64,000 nucleotides of DNA from Agrobacterium vitis (GCF_037039395.1 NZ_CP146242.1:2615001-2679000), one strand, 5' to 3'; counted from the first letter of the stretch, positions 27,812 to 36,267 are shown. Made by a program: numbers and translations. Notes: generated from the letters alone by a model not told the origin.

Positions 27812-29787
27812 ATATTCCGTTCTCTTCCAGACCGTCCTATCTAGGTCCGCTCCTCGTCACCCTGATGCTCGCCGGTCTTGGCGGCCTGATGGCCTGGCAC
27901 GGCATCGCGCCGGTGCTGGCGTGGCCTGAAAGTGCGGGTTACGACATCGATTATGCCGTGCTTTACAACGCCACCCTGCCGCGCATGGCGATGGCGTTGA
28001 TTTGCGGGGGCGCATTGTCCTTGTCGGGCGCGCTGTTCCAGCAAGTGCTTCGCAATCCGCTGGCCTCGCCGACCACGCTTGGGGTTTCAGCCGGGGCCAA
28101 TCTCGCCATCGTCCTGGCGCTGTTGCTGTCGCCTGGCCTGCTGGGTTTTGGCCGCGACATGGTGGCGCTGGCCGGGAGCGCCATTGCGGCGGGCCTGGTG
28201 TTGTTGATGGGGCTGAGGCGCGGGTTTTCACCGTTTTCGCTGGTTATGTCCGGGCTGGTGGTCAGCCTGTGGTGCGGGGCGCTGTCTAGCGTTCTGGTGC
28301 TGCTCAATGAGCGCTATCTGGTCTCCCTGTTCATCTGGGGGGCGGGGTCGCTCGCCCAGCAAAGCTGGGCCTTGCCGCTCGCGCTTCTGCCCAAGGTGGG
28401 GCTGGTGGCCGTCGCCGCCGCGCTGCTGCTGCGGCCGCTGGCGCTGGTGGAACTGGGCGAGGCGGGAGCCACCGCGCTCGGCGTCAAGACCGGTCATCTG
28501 CGGGCGGCGGCTATCGCGCTTGCCGTGCTGCTGGCGGCCTTCGTCACCAGCGCGGTCGGGGTCATCGGCTTTATCGGTCTCGTCGCGCCAACCCTTGCCC
28601 GGCTGACCGGAGCGCGGCGCTCCGGCGCCCTTTTGGTCTGGTCCACATTGATCGGCGCGGCGCTGCTGTTCTTTGCCGATAGTGCATTGCTGCTGCTTGC
28701 CGATCAGTTCAGCGACATGCTGCCGACCGGGGCCGTCACCGCCTTGTTCGGTTCGCCGTTGCTGCTGGTGCTGCTGCCACTGTTGAAAACTCGACATCGG
28801 ATCATGGTCGAGCGGGTGCCGAAGCCTCGGCACTTCGCCTCGACGCGGACGGTCCTGATCGTCGGGCTGATCGGTGGTGTGATGCTGATTGCCATGGCGC
28901 TGCTGTTCGGGCGCAGTACCGTTGGCGATTGGGCTTTTCTGTCCCCCTCGCTCTATAGCGAAATTCTGCCTGTGCGCTTTCCTCGCGTCTTGGCCGCCTT
29001 TGCCTCTGGCGCCATGCTGGCAGTGGCCGGGCTGATCCTGCAACGGCTGACTGGCAATGAAATGGCCAGCCCGGAAGTGCTGGGCATCAGCGCCGGAGCA
29101 ACCTTCGGGGTGACGGTGGCGGTGTTCTTCCTGGCGGCGCCAAGTCTTGGCACCCAGCTCGGTTTTGCTGCGGCGGGCTCGCTGACTGTGCTGGCGGTGA
29201 TTTTCCTGTTTGCTGCCCGGGCTGGTTTTGCGCCGGAGCGGGTGCTGCTGGCGGGTATTGCGCTCAGCGCCATGGTCGATGCCGTGGTCGGTGTGCTGGC
29301 GGCGAGCGGCGATCCCCGCGCCACCTTCCTGATGCGCTGGATGAGCGGCTCCACCTATAATGTCACGATGACGAGTGCCATCACGGTGACGATCATCGCC
29401 CTGGCTCTGGTGGTGATTGTCGCCCTGCTGCGCCGCTGGCTGGATCTGCTGCCGCTGGGCCCATCGGCAGCTGGCGCACTCGGCGTGCCGCTCGCATCGG
29501 CCCGGCTGTTGCTGCTGCTGTTGGCAGGCGCGCTCAGCGGCGCGGCTACACTGACGGTCGGCCCGTTGAGTTTCGTCGGCCTGATGGCACCCCATCTGGC
29601 CCGCGAGGCAGGATTGCTGCGCGCTGGCCCGCAACTGACCGGCGCGGTGCTGATTGGTGGCGTGCTGATGATGATGGCCGATTGGCTTGGCCGGACGCTG
29701 GTCCACCCTTACGAAATCGCCGCAGGCCTGGTCTCCGCACTGATCGGCGCGCCTGTGCTGATTCTGCTGATGCGCCGGAAGGCTTGA
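27808..29787 (+). CDS. fhuB: Ferric siderophore ABC transporter, fused permease (FhuB-like)
   Basis: 659-residue inner-membrane permease made of two FecCD-type halves fused end to end (about 1-330 and 340-659), as in E. coli FhuB. Each half carries the FecCD pattern: LPRMAMALICGGALSLSGALFQQVLRNPLASPTTLGVSAGA (shown in part: ALFQQVLRNPLASP) in the first, and ILQRLTGNEMASPEVLGIS in the second. The coupling segments GFIGLVAPTLAR and SFVGLMAPHLAR face FhuC. Antisense long frames here are shadows. Confidence 0.93.
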   Translation: MNIPFSSRPSYLGPLLVTLMLAGLGGLMAWHGIAPVLAWPESAGYDIDYAVLYNATLPRMAMALICGGALSLSGALFQQVLRNPLASPTTLGVSAGANLAIVLALLLSPGLLGFGRDMVALAGSAIAAGLVLLMGLRRGFSPFSLVMSGLVVSLWCGALSSVLVLLNERYLVSLFIWGAGSLAQQSWALPLALLPKVGLVAVAAALLLRPLALVELGEAGATALGVKTGHLRAAAIALAVLLAAFVTSAVGVIGFIGLVAPTLARLTGARRSGALLVWSTLIGAALLFFADSALLLLADQFSDMLPTGAVTALFGSPLLLVLLPLLKTRHRIMVERVPKPRHFASTRTVLIVGLIGGVMLIAMALLFGRSTVGDWAFLSPSLYSEILPVRFPRVLAAFASGAMLAVAGLILQRLTGNEMASPEVLGISAGATFGVTVAVFFLAAPSLGTQLGFAAAGSLTVLAVIFLFAARAGFAPERVLLAGIALSAMVDAVVGVLAASGDPRATFLMRWMSGSTYNVTMTSAITVTIIALALVVIVALLRRWLDLLPLGPSAAGALGVPLASARLLLLLLAGALSGAATLTVGPLSFVGLMAPHLAREAGLLRAGPQLTGAVLIGGVLMMMADWLGRTLVHPYEIAAGLVSALIGAPVLILLMRRKA

Positions 29788-29863
29788 GGGGCTTTCACCT
29801 GTTGTCATCCCGTTTCAAGGCATGCTTCTGTCATTGCGATCATGACAGGGAACGGAGAGGTGC

Positions 29864-30175
29864 ATGTCTCTTCTTAAGGGATCATGTCTTTGCGGGGCGA
29901 TAAGCCTTCAGATGTGAAGGCGAGTTGCCCCCCTGCCGCTTGCCATTGTTCCAAATGCCGCAAGCATTCTGGCCATTATTTTGCCTCTACCGATGTGCCA
30001 AAAGACAAAATCGAGATCGGTGGCAGCGAGACTATCAGCTGGTATCAGTCCTCGGAAACAATCAGGCGCGGCTTCTGATCAGTCTGCGGAACGTCGCTGT
30101 TCTTCGATCCTCCCGAAAAGACTGGATCGGGGTGGCCATGGGCGCTTTTGATACTCCGACCTATAGCATCGTACT
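29864..30175 (+). pseudogene. Decayed GFA/CENP-V family gene
   Basis: Fragments of a glutathione-dependent formaldehyde-activating-like (GFA) zinc protein are spread over frames. From ATG 29864 the frame reads MSLLKGSCLCGAISLQM then stops; another frame continues ACHCSKCRKHSGHYFASTDV and stops after RRGF where a TGA replaces the expected Cys codon of the zinc motif; SVCGTSLFFDPPEK follows, and a last frame reads KDWIGVAMGAFDTPT. At least two frameshifts and two stops, so the gene is dead. CxC and CxxC zinc-ligand remnants identify the family. Confidence 0.8.
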
Positions 30176-30619
30176 GAAGATTGGAATCGATAGTACACGA
30201 CGCAAACGTCTCTCGGCTTTGCCGCCCCCTCTTGCCTCTGCCGCCACCTTCTCCTCGATGGGGAGAAGAGACCTGCGGCACCCTCTTGTGCATTATACGC
30301 GCGGCAAAAGCCGATAAACGCCTTTGCCCGCAGCCTAAGGATGAGGCTCAGTGCTGTCGTGTTTACCTCTTCTCCCCTGCGGGGAGAAGTCCCCGGCAGG
30401 GGGATGAGGGGGGCGAAGCCAATTCATCAAGTTGCGCCGTGTACTGTGGACTGGAATCAGCACGATGCTCTAAGTTTTTGTTTACACATCGGATTTATCC
30501 GAAAACCGGTTCTTAATTTTCGGTCCGATGGCTAACCAGCCGTGCGGCAGACGCAAAAACCGGCGACTTCTTTCGAAGCCGCCGGTTCAGGTGATCTGGG
30601 TTCTATCGAAGCCTCTGCC
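30176..30619. repeat. Non-coding gap with REP-like palindromes (copy B)
   Basis: 444 bp between the dead GFA gene and the second siderophore receptor. It holds a stem CTTCTCCCC/GGGGAGAAG with a 3-nt loop at 30369-30389, followed by TCCCCGGCAGGGGGATGAGGGGGG, similar to the element at 20829-20880, and a related CTTCTCC/GGAGAAG stem near 30250-30270. No gene seen. Confidence 0.65.
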
Positions 30620-32776
30620 TTACCAGGTATATTTCAGCGTCCCCAGCACCGTGCGGCGGTCGCCGTAGTAGGAGCTGCCGTAATAGGTGGTGGTGACGTA
30701 TTTCTTGTCGAACAGGTTCTTGGCATTGATTGAGAAGGTGACGTTTTCGGTCACCTTGTAGCTCGCCATGGCATCGACCACGGTATAGGCATCGACCTTC
30801 ACGGTATTGGCCGAATCGCCGTAGCTGGAGCCTACATAACGCACACCGCCGCCCAGCGTCAGGTCGCCGCGCCAGCCATTGCCGGGAATGGTATAATCGA
30901 CCCAGGCCGAGGCGACGTTCCTCGGAACGCGCTCGGGGCGGTTGCCGGCATCGCCGCCGGTACCGTCTTCCTTGATCTCGGCATCCCAATAGGAATAGGC
31001 AAGCGTCATGTTCCAGCGGTCGTTGAGCGCCACCTTGCCTTCCACTTCCACGCCGCGCACCCCGACTTTACCGATCTGGCGCTGTAGCAAGGGGGTGACG
31101 TTGGAGGGAACATTGGTTTGGGTTATGTCGAACAGGGCGACCGTGAACATGGCGTCGAAACTGTCGGGCTTGTATTTCAAGCCGATTTCATACTGTTCGC
31201 CTTCCTGCGGCTTCAGGGAGCCGCTAACGGAATAGCCATTGGCGGTCGGGGTCACCAGCGGCTGGAAGGATGTGGAGTAATTGGCATAGGCCGCAAGCTC
31301 CGGCGTGATCTTGTAGCTCAAGCCGATCCGCTTGGTGAAGGCTTCCGCCGTGTCGTTGTCGCTTGTGCCGGTGGAGAGATAGTCGGCTTCGGTATTGACG
31401 TAATCATAGCGCCCGCCCAGCGTCAGGATCCAGCGGTCATCCAGCGTCAGCTGTTCCTGGGCGTAGATGCCGAGTGCCTTCTGCTTGACCTTCCAATCGA
31501 GATAGGGGTCGATAGACACGCAGGAGCGCCCGCAATACACCGGATTGCTTATGTCGATGCCCGGAGCCGAGCCATAGCCGATAACTTCATGGGTGCTGTC
31601 ATAGGCATAGTCGACACCCAGCAAAGTCTTGCTGTCGAGGCGAGCCGTGCTGGTGTCATATTCCAGTTGATTGTCGATGGCGAAACGATCCGCCACGCCG
31701 TCCACGGCATAGGCTTCCCGATTGACGCTCGAATCTGTGCTGGCCCCATAGACGGTTTCGTAATCGAGATCGACGTGTGAGTAACGGGCATTCTGCCGGA
31801 AGGTCAGACCCTCGGTGATCTCGTGGCGAAACTCGTAGCCGACATCCTTCTGGATCGTGTCGAACTTGTTGAAGTCCGGCTCGCCGTAGAACCGGGTCGT
31901 GTCGACGTTAAGACCGGCAGGGAAGCCCAGGGCCGGCGTGGTGTCACGCTTGTTGTAGTCGGTCAGGAAGGTCAGCGAGGTGCTCTCGTCCGGGCTGATG
32001 GTCAGGGCCGGAGCGATGTAGATCCGGTCATCGTTGGAATAATCCGAGCCCAGGTCGGCATTCTGCCATTTGGCGGTAATCCGGTAGGTGAAGACCCCGT
32101 CCTTGTCGATCGGACCGCCGAAATCCGTGCCAGTTTCGATATGGTTTTTGCCGAAGGTGGTATAGACCTCGGCATGGAACGTGTCGGTCGGATGCTTGGT
32201 GACGGCATTGATCATCCCGCCCGGACCGTTGAGGCCGAACAGGGTAGAGGTCGAGCCTTTCAGCACTTCCACCCGTTCCAGGCCGTAGGGCTCGGTGCGG
32301 GCTGCGGTAAACCAGGCGGGAATGCGCGCACTCAGGCCATCGCGGTAGATGCCGAGCGTCGTCGTGTCGAAGCCGCGTATACGGTAATAGTCGTAGCGAT
32401 CGTCAGAGCCGAATTCATCGACAACCACGCCGGACGTATAGGCGACGGCGGCTTGCATGTCGCTGACGCCGCGCGTTTCCATTTCCTTCATGGTGACAAC
32501 GGAGACGGCCTGGGGAATGTCGATGATCGGTGTTTCGGTCTTGCTGCCGACAGTCGTCTCCTTGGCGACGATATTGGCATCCGGGCCGGTGGCCGAGGCT
32601 TTGCCCTGAACGGTAATGGTCGAGAGTTCCGTATCTTTCTCTTCCGACCAGGCTTGCGAGGCGGCGGCAATCAGCGCCAGGCCGGCAATACTGCCGAGTA
32701 GCAATTGTCCATGTCTGGACATCGTCCGGTTCGCAGGCTGCGCGCGTCCACCGGCCCCCTTCGTCATTTTCGTCAT
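30620..32776 (-). CDS. TonB-dependent siderophore receptor (second)
   Basis: About 718 residues from ATG 32776 (MTKMTKGAGG). Signal region near residues 20-45 (LLLGSIAGLALIAAASQAWS), TonB box (LSTITVQG), plug (TPIIDIPQAVSVVTMKEM ... VEVLKGSTSTLFGLNGPGGMINAV) and barrel ending TVLGTLKYTW with the terminal aromatic. Clearly paralogous to the receptor at 22633-24858. The plug and FhuCDB context suggest a hydroxamate siderophore. No TGA-N9-TCA box was found upstream, unlike the first receptor. Confidence 0.92.
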   Translation of the reverse strand: MTKMTKGAGGRAQPANRTMSRHGQLLLGSIAGLALIAAASQAWSEEKDTELSTITVQGKASATGPDANIVAKETTVGSKTETPIIDIPQAVSVVTMKEMETRGVSDMQAAVAYTSGVVVDEFGSDDRYDYYRIRGFDTTTLGIYRDGLSARIPAWFTAARTEPYGLERVEVLKGSTSTLFGLNGPGGMINAVTKHPTDTFHAEVYTTFGKNHIETGTDFGGPIDKDGVFTYRITAKWQNADLGSDYSNDDRIYIAPALTISPDESTSLTFLTDYNKRDTTPALGFPAGLNVDTTRFYGEPDFNKFDTIQKDVGYEFRHEITEGLTFRQNARYSHVDLDYETVYGASTDSSVNREAYAVDGVADRFAIDNQLEYDTSTARLDSKTLLGVDYAYDSTHEVIGYGSAPGIDISNPVYCGRSCVSIDPYLDWKVKQKALGIYAQEQLTLDDRWILTLGGRYDYVNTEADYLSTGTSDNDTAEAFTKRIGLSYKITPELAAYANYSTSFQPLVTPTANGYSVSGSLKPQEGEQYEIGLKYKPDSFDAMFTVALFDITQTNVPSNVTPLLQRQIGKVGVRGVEVEGKVALNDRWNMTLAYSYWDAEIKEDGTGGDAGNRPERVPRNVASAWVDYTIPGNGWRGDLTLGGGVRYVGSSYGDSANTVKVDAYTVVDAMASYKVTENVTFSINAKNLFDKKYVTTTYYGSSYYGDRRTVLGTLKYTW

Positions 32777-33523
32777 ACTCCGCCTTCCTTCATGCTGTCG
32801 GCGTGAGGAGATATCCCGTCTCGTCACAGGCGGACAATATGAACTATACAAAGGGAGTCAACTTTAAATTTGACAAATCCACGAAGGTTTTATTCTTTTA
32901 AAAATACCTTTAAAAGATATGGCTTTTAGAGGTTCTCAGGGAACAGTGGAGTCCGCCTGTTGTAGGGGGGTGTTACCTTCTGGACACGATCCAGCCAAGC
33001 ACCTTTCCCACCAAGCTACCGTAAAACAATGATAAATTGATGCTGTATTCTCTAACGAGGCGGGCAGCGAAATGCAAGCAGACCGCCTAGAACGTTGATT
33101 TATCGCGCAATCTTCTGGACACATTCGCGCATTCTTCCCGCATTGTTCTGTCAATCGTGCTGACAAGAACAACATTATGGAAAGAAAAGGGAAAATCCCT
33201 TGCGGCGTCAAAATTGACCCTATGAAATGGGGCTTTCCGGCTTGCGGTTTGCTGTAGCTTCGGCGCGGTCGGGAGTTTTGAGGTGGGAAATCTCTTCCCA
33301 CCTTTGGACCGAATTTCCCACCTTGTTTACCCCTTTGAAAATCATGAGGATTTCCTGTGGCGCGGCTCACTTATGTAATAAGAGAGGTGGGAAGCGCCAA
33401 AAATTGGAAATCGAGCGCCTGCGGATTGTCTAACGACTGATGTGACAACCCTGCGATGGTGGCCTCGGCGGCCCTGGCGACACATAGTTAGCGCTTGGTG
33501 TGGATGGCGCGACGGGCGGCGGA
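32777..33523. promoter_or_regulatory. Chromosome-prophage border region, no clear gene
   Basis: About 750 bp from the receptor promoter to the first prophage gene. The left part is AT-rich and includes a GTCAA/TTGAC inverted repeat near 32859-32876 and two near-repeats of CTTTTAAAAATA in 32896-32921, possible metal-regulator sites. The right part carries the AGGTGGGAA cluster at 33281-33393. The prophage left end must lie in this stretch, but without the right end the exact base cannot be fixed. An open frame on the minus strand (32936-33370) looks non-genuine. Confidence 0.5.
33281..33393. repeat. Cluster of four AGGTGGGAA sites, probable prophage left-end element
   Basis: Exact AGGTGGGAA at 33281-33289 and 33385-33393 and its complement TTCCCACCT at 33295-33303 and 33315-33323; the first two form a perfect inverted repeat around ATCTC. 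A fifth core copy (TTCCCACC) is at 33005-33012. Mu-type phages carry several transposase-binding sites at the left end, so these may be MuA sites, or operators for the regulator at 33524. Confidence 0.5.
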
Positions 33524-33901
33524 ATGGGCATTGCTAGATATAGAGTGCGGGCATGGCGTAGGGCGGCTGAGATGACGCAAGCCGACCTCGCGTTGGCGAC
33601 CGGGAAAACCGTACAGACAATATCAGCCTTGGAGCGCGGACGGCCTACCCGTCAGTCAACACTTGATGCGGTGGCTCAGGTGTTCGGCGTTACGCCGGAA
33701 TCCTTACGAAGCGATCCGCCAACCATGCTTATGTCCCCGGACGAGATCAAGGCTTTGGCGACGACCGGGCGGATTTTGAGCGCGGTTGCCCAGATGGCGG
33801 CGGAGGGACGAGATATCCGGCCATTATATCTGGCGATCCAAAAAATGAAGGCGGCGTCTCGCAGACGCCAAACAGCTTACACTCATAACAGCCAACCATA
33901 A
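33524..33901 (+). CDS. XRE-family helix-turn-helix regulator
   Basis: 125 residues from ATG 33524. Residues 5-60 form a Cro/C1-type HTH (RVRAWRRAAEMTQADLALA, then TVQTISALERGRPTRQ); the C-terminal half (DEIKALATTGRILSAVAQMAAEG) is helical and unrecognised. It sits outside the repressor/Ner switch next to the putative left end, so it may be an extra lysogeny regulator or a host-side passenger. A GTG start at 33500 is possible. Confidence 0.75.
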   Translation: MGIARYRVRAWRRAAEMTQADLALATGKTVQTISALERGRPTRQSTLDAVAQVFGVTPESLRSDPPTMLMSPDEIKALATTGRILSAVAQMAAEGRDIRPLYLAIQKMKAASRRRQTAYTHNSQP

Positions 33902-34239
33902 GATCGGCGATTTGCAGCTCGTCATTGCCGAGCGATGATATCAGTGATGAGAGCTGCTTGCGCTTGACCATTTTTACCCCGCAAATCCAAGGGGTAATTT
34001 ACATCTAGCTAATGTAATAGTGGTAATTTTTTTCTGCTCAAAAACTTAAAGTTTGGTAGGTGAAAATCAACCATTTACCATCGGTATTCGGGGGTAATTT
34101 TCCGCCCTAATTTTAAGTTCGAATATACGCATATCAGTTTGAAAGATAAAAGCTTTTGACTTCAAAGTAAGAAGGCGATTTATAGGCCTGCACAAGCGCA
34201 TGTGGTTGTATTTTATGGGCGTTTAGTGTGGGGCAAGAA
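33902..34239. promoter_or_regulatory. AT-rich gap with GGTAATTT repeats
   Basis: 338 bp with no convincing gene. Three direct copies of GGTAATTT lie at 33993-34000, 34022-34029 and 34093-34100, with an inverted TTACCCC at 33974-33980. Spaced copies like these suggest binding sites for a phage regulator or a host nucleoid protein. Confidence 0.4.
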
Positions 34240-34431
34240 ATGAACAGGCGTGAATTTTTAGGGCTTTTGGCCGCCGGGTCAGTGGATGTTAAAGTACGAT
34301 CTAGGATGTCCAAAGCACTCGATGAGTTAGAAGCATCGGTCAAGCAGATTTATGGACCAGACATTCAGATAGATGTTTTTGAAAACGAGAGCCGCAGAAT
34401 GCCGCTCCTTATCCACGCTGTATCCGCTTGA
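34240..34431 (+). CDS. Small hypothetical protein
   Basis: 63 residues from ATG 34240, preceded by GGGGCAAGA. It opens MNRREFLGLLAAGS, which looks like a Tat signal start but lacks a full hydrophobic core and continues with a charged helix (MSKALDELEASVKQIYG). Its last 23 bp overlap the 3' end of the repressor gene on the other strand. The amino-acid composition is protein-like, but there is no recognised family, so it is a tentative gene. Confidence 0.4.
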   Translation: MNRREFLGLLAAGSVDVKVRSRMSKALDELEASVKQIYGPDIQIDVFENESRRMPLLIHAVSA

Positions 34432-34774
34432 GATGCATTTGAGTGATTTCCATGATGTCCAACTGCCTGTTTTCAGGCAGTTGGTGGAAATCGTGCAGAA
34501 GCCGTGCGTCATTTTCACTTAGTTTCGCGCCAGCCGCATCGAACATGTCGCCTTCACCGGTGAGTACCCAGTTCACGTTAACGCCGAGGGCTTTTCGATA
34601 GCTCAGTAGCACCGTTGCGTCGGGTACGTTGTCGCCGCGCTCATAGTTGCCGAGCGATTGTTTGCTGATTCCCAGATTTAAGCAAAATTCTTCGCGCTCT
34701 GGATCGCCCAAGTGGCGGCGTATGTCCCTAAGCCTCTGGCCAAGCTCCGTCTTTATCCTCTCCGCACGCGCCAA
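34409..34774 (-). CDS. Phage repressor-like XRE regulator
   Basis: About 121 residues. HTH of Cro/C1 type near residues 10-65 (LRDIRRHLGDPEREEF, then LGISKQSLGNYERGDNVP); the segment ALGVNVNWVLTGEGDMF is typical of lambdoid-like repressors, followed by a short helical tail. No peptidase S24 domain, so it is not a RecA-cleaved repressor. TTG 34774 is preferred as start because GGGGA lies 5-8 bp upstream; TTG 34789 would lie in the palindrome with no ribosome site. Divergent from ner, as Mu c is. Confidence 0.8.
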   Translation of the reverse strand: MARAERIKTELGQRLRDIRRHLGDPEREEFCLNLGISKQSLGNYERGDNVPDATVLLSYRKALGVNVNWVLTGEGDMFDAAGAKLSENDARLLHDFHQLPENRQLDIMEITQMHLKRIQRG

Positions 34775-34788
34775 AATATCCCCAATCA

Positions 34789-34827
34789 AATCTAAATTTC
34801 GGATTTACAAAATCCGAAATTTAGATT
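34789..34827. promoter_or_regulatory. Perfect 18-bp-arm palindromic operator at the lysis-lysogeny switch
   Basis: Inverted repeat of 39 bp: perfect 18-nt arms at 34789-34806 and 34810-34827 (right arm begins AAATCCGAAATT), separated by the 3-nt spacer ACA. It lies between the divergent repressor and ner genes and overlaps the predicted rightward early promoter, so it is the likely operator for the repressor or Ner. Confidence 0.75.
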
Positions 34828-34832
34828 ATCCA
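34804..34832 (+). promoter_or_regulatory. Predicted early promoter of the prophage
   Basis: A -35 box TTTACA at 34804-34809 and a -10-like TATCCA at 34827-34832 with 17-bp spacing, overlapping the palindromic operator. It would drive ner, the ParB-like gene, muA and muB. Confidence 0.5.
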
Positions 34833-34928
34833 TGTTTTTAGCAGCCCGCTTCGGCAGGCCGCAAATGTTACCGAACCACCAACAAAAAGCGGACGTTGCC
34901 GCGTCCGCTTATGCCAGGAGTAATAGCT

Positions 34929-35225
34929 ATGGGTGCCATCAATTGGACCCCGAAGCGGATACTGTGCGAAATTCAAGAGCGTGGCATGACGCTCGAACAA
35001 CTCGCACTCCGCAACGGTCGCAATCCCGCAAGCTTCCGCCATGTATGGAAGCGCCCCAACAAAATCAACGAAGCGATTATCGCTGACTTCATTGGGCGGA
35101 AGGTCGAAACCCTCTGGCCGAACCGTTATCCCAAAACCAATACTCGTATATACGATATCGCAAAGCATGGCCCGTTAGAAAGTCAAAAATCTAACGCTTC
35201 TGTTGACAAGCGGGTGTCAGCATGA
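34929..35225 (+). CDS. ner: Ner-like early regulator (Nlp/SfsB family)
   Basis: 98 residues from ATG 34929, preceded by AGGAG. It matches Ner/Nlp winged HTH proteins: INWTPKRILCEIQERGMTLEQLALRNG, with conserved RHVWKRPNKINEAIIADFIGRKVETLWPNRY (shown in parts: FIGRKVETLWPNRY). In Mu, Ner turns down early transcription and repressor synthesis. The stop overlaps the next start (ATGA). The C-terminal coding region contains an inverted TCTAACG pair (35173-35196). Confidence 0.88.
   Translation: MGAINWTPKRILCEIQERGMTLEQLALRNGRNPASFRHVWKRPNKINEAIIADFIGRKVETLWPNRYPKTNTRIYDIAKHGPLESQKSNASVDKRVSA
35173..35196. promoter_or_regulatory. Inverted CGTTAGA-N10-TCTAACG pair before the ParB-like gene
   Basis: CGTTAGA at 35173-35179 and its complement TCTAACG at 35190-35196, ending 25 bp before the ATG of the ParB-like gene. 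The same 7-mer recurs across the prophage (for example 37107, 42270, 53246, 56707, 59741). It may be a binding site of the ParB-like protein or of another phage regulator. Confidence 0.45.
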
Positions 35226-36265
35226 CGGCCCCCGTGTCAGCGAAAAAGAGCGAGGTAGGCGAAAGCTTCAATCCGCTCGATATAGCGACGATGGCGCCCC
35301 CGGCGTCGGCGCGGAAGAAAAAGCCACACACTCCGGAGGCTTCCCGCGTTGTTGTCGCCTTAGAGGTGCCGCTTTCGGAAATTGACATCCCGGCAGACCG
35401 CGCTCGCGGTCTCGATGAGGCGTGGGCGGAAGCCCTTGCAGGCATGATTGCCGAACAGGGCCTAATCAATCCAATCACCGTGCGCATCGTTGAAGGGCGC
35501 AAGCGCCTTGTGACGGGCCTTCATCGCCACGCGGCCTTTGTACGGCTGGAGCGCGGAGCCATTCCCGCCCGCATTTCCGAGGCCACCACAGATGATGAAG
35601 CTCGGCTTGAAGAGGTTATGGAAAACCTTGGGCGGAACGAGCTGAAGGTGTTGGACCGTTGCCACCACCTGTATGAGCTAAAGCAAGTCTACGAACGACT
35701 GCACCCAGGAACCAAAGCCGGTACGGCTGGGGCTATGGCCAAGCACGGAGCTGCAAACGAAATCTTTTCGTTTGCAGCGGATACCGCAGAGAAGATCGGG
35801 CTTTCCCGCCGCTCCATCGAGATTGCCGTTAAAATTTGGAAAGACCTGACCGTTGCCTCACGCCAACGGTGCGCTGGCACATGGCTTGCCGATCATCAGG
35901 CGGGCTTGAAGCAGCTTGCCGAACAGACGCCCGCGCAACAGGCAAAGGCGCTTGACCTTTTGTTTGCCAATCCCCCACGCGCCACCAATGTGCCGGACGC
36001 GCTGACCATCCTTGAGAATGGCCGGGTGTTGACCCATGTCGAAAAGAAGGTCGCTGCCGTCAATAAGACGCTGGAAAAGCTGCCCGCGCCTGTGGCTGGA
36101 CAGGTTGCATCCTCGCATATCGACGCCCGCTTGGCCGAATTGCAAAAGAGCATTGCAACGTTGAGCAAGTTTTTCGGCGGATTGAAAGACGACGAGTTGG
36201 ATACGGTCGTTGCCGACCATGAAGAACGCATTATTGCCTCGCTGAAGCGCCGGGGTCGCATCTGA
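35222..36265 (+). CDS. ParB/RepB-like DNA-binding protein
   Basis: 347 residues. A ParB N-terminal-like domain spans about 40-130 (VPLSEIDIPADRAR, LAGMIAEQGLINPITVRI, KRLVTGLHRHAAFVRL, EVMENLGRNELKVLDRCHHLYEL) and an HTH-like middle domain follows (AEKIGLSRRSIEIAVKIWKDL). No ParA partner is seen. In phage Mu this slot is held by other genes; ParB-like proteins occur in the early operon of some alphaproteobacterial Mu-like phages. It could bind the repeated TCTAACG motif. ATGA overlap with ner; 2 bp before the next gene. Confidence 0.82.
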   Translation: MTAPVSAKKSEVGESFNPLDIATMAPPASARKKKPHTPEASRVVVALEVPLSEIDIPADRARGLDEAWAEALAGMIAEQGLINPITVRIVEGRKRLVTGLHRHAAFVRLERGAIPARISEATTDDEARLEEVMENLGRNELKVLDRCHHLYELKQVYERLHPGTKAGTAGAMAKHGAANEIFSFAADTAEKIGLSRRSIEIAVKIWKDLTVASRQRCAGTWLADHQAGLKQLAEQTPAQQAKALDLLFANPPRATNVPDALTILENGRVLTHVEKKVAAVNKTLEKLPAPVAGQVASSHIDARLAELQKSIATLSKFFGGLKDDELDTVVADHEERIIASLKRRGRI

Positions 36266-36267
36266 CC

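Noticed and set aside
28228-29808. 526-codon frame opposite fhuB
   Set aside because: Gln/His/Arg-rich shadow of the permease; no ribosome site or domain.
32936-33370. 144-codon minus-strand frame at the prophage border
   Set aside because: No start signal, protein-unlike composition and it spans the AGGTGGGAA cluster.
33747-33971. 74-codon minus-strand frame overlapping the XRE gene
   Set aside because: Mostly antisense to the HTH gene, Pro/Ser-rich tail, no ribosome site; kept out although its first 25 residues look plausible.
35222-36265. Plasmid partition locus (parAB/repABC)
   Set aside because: No parA, repA or repC nearby; the gene is in the early operon of a Mu-like prophage.
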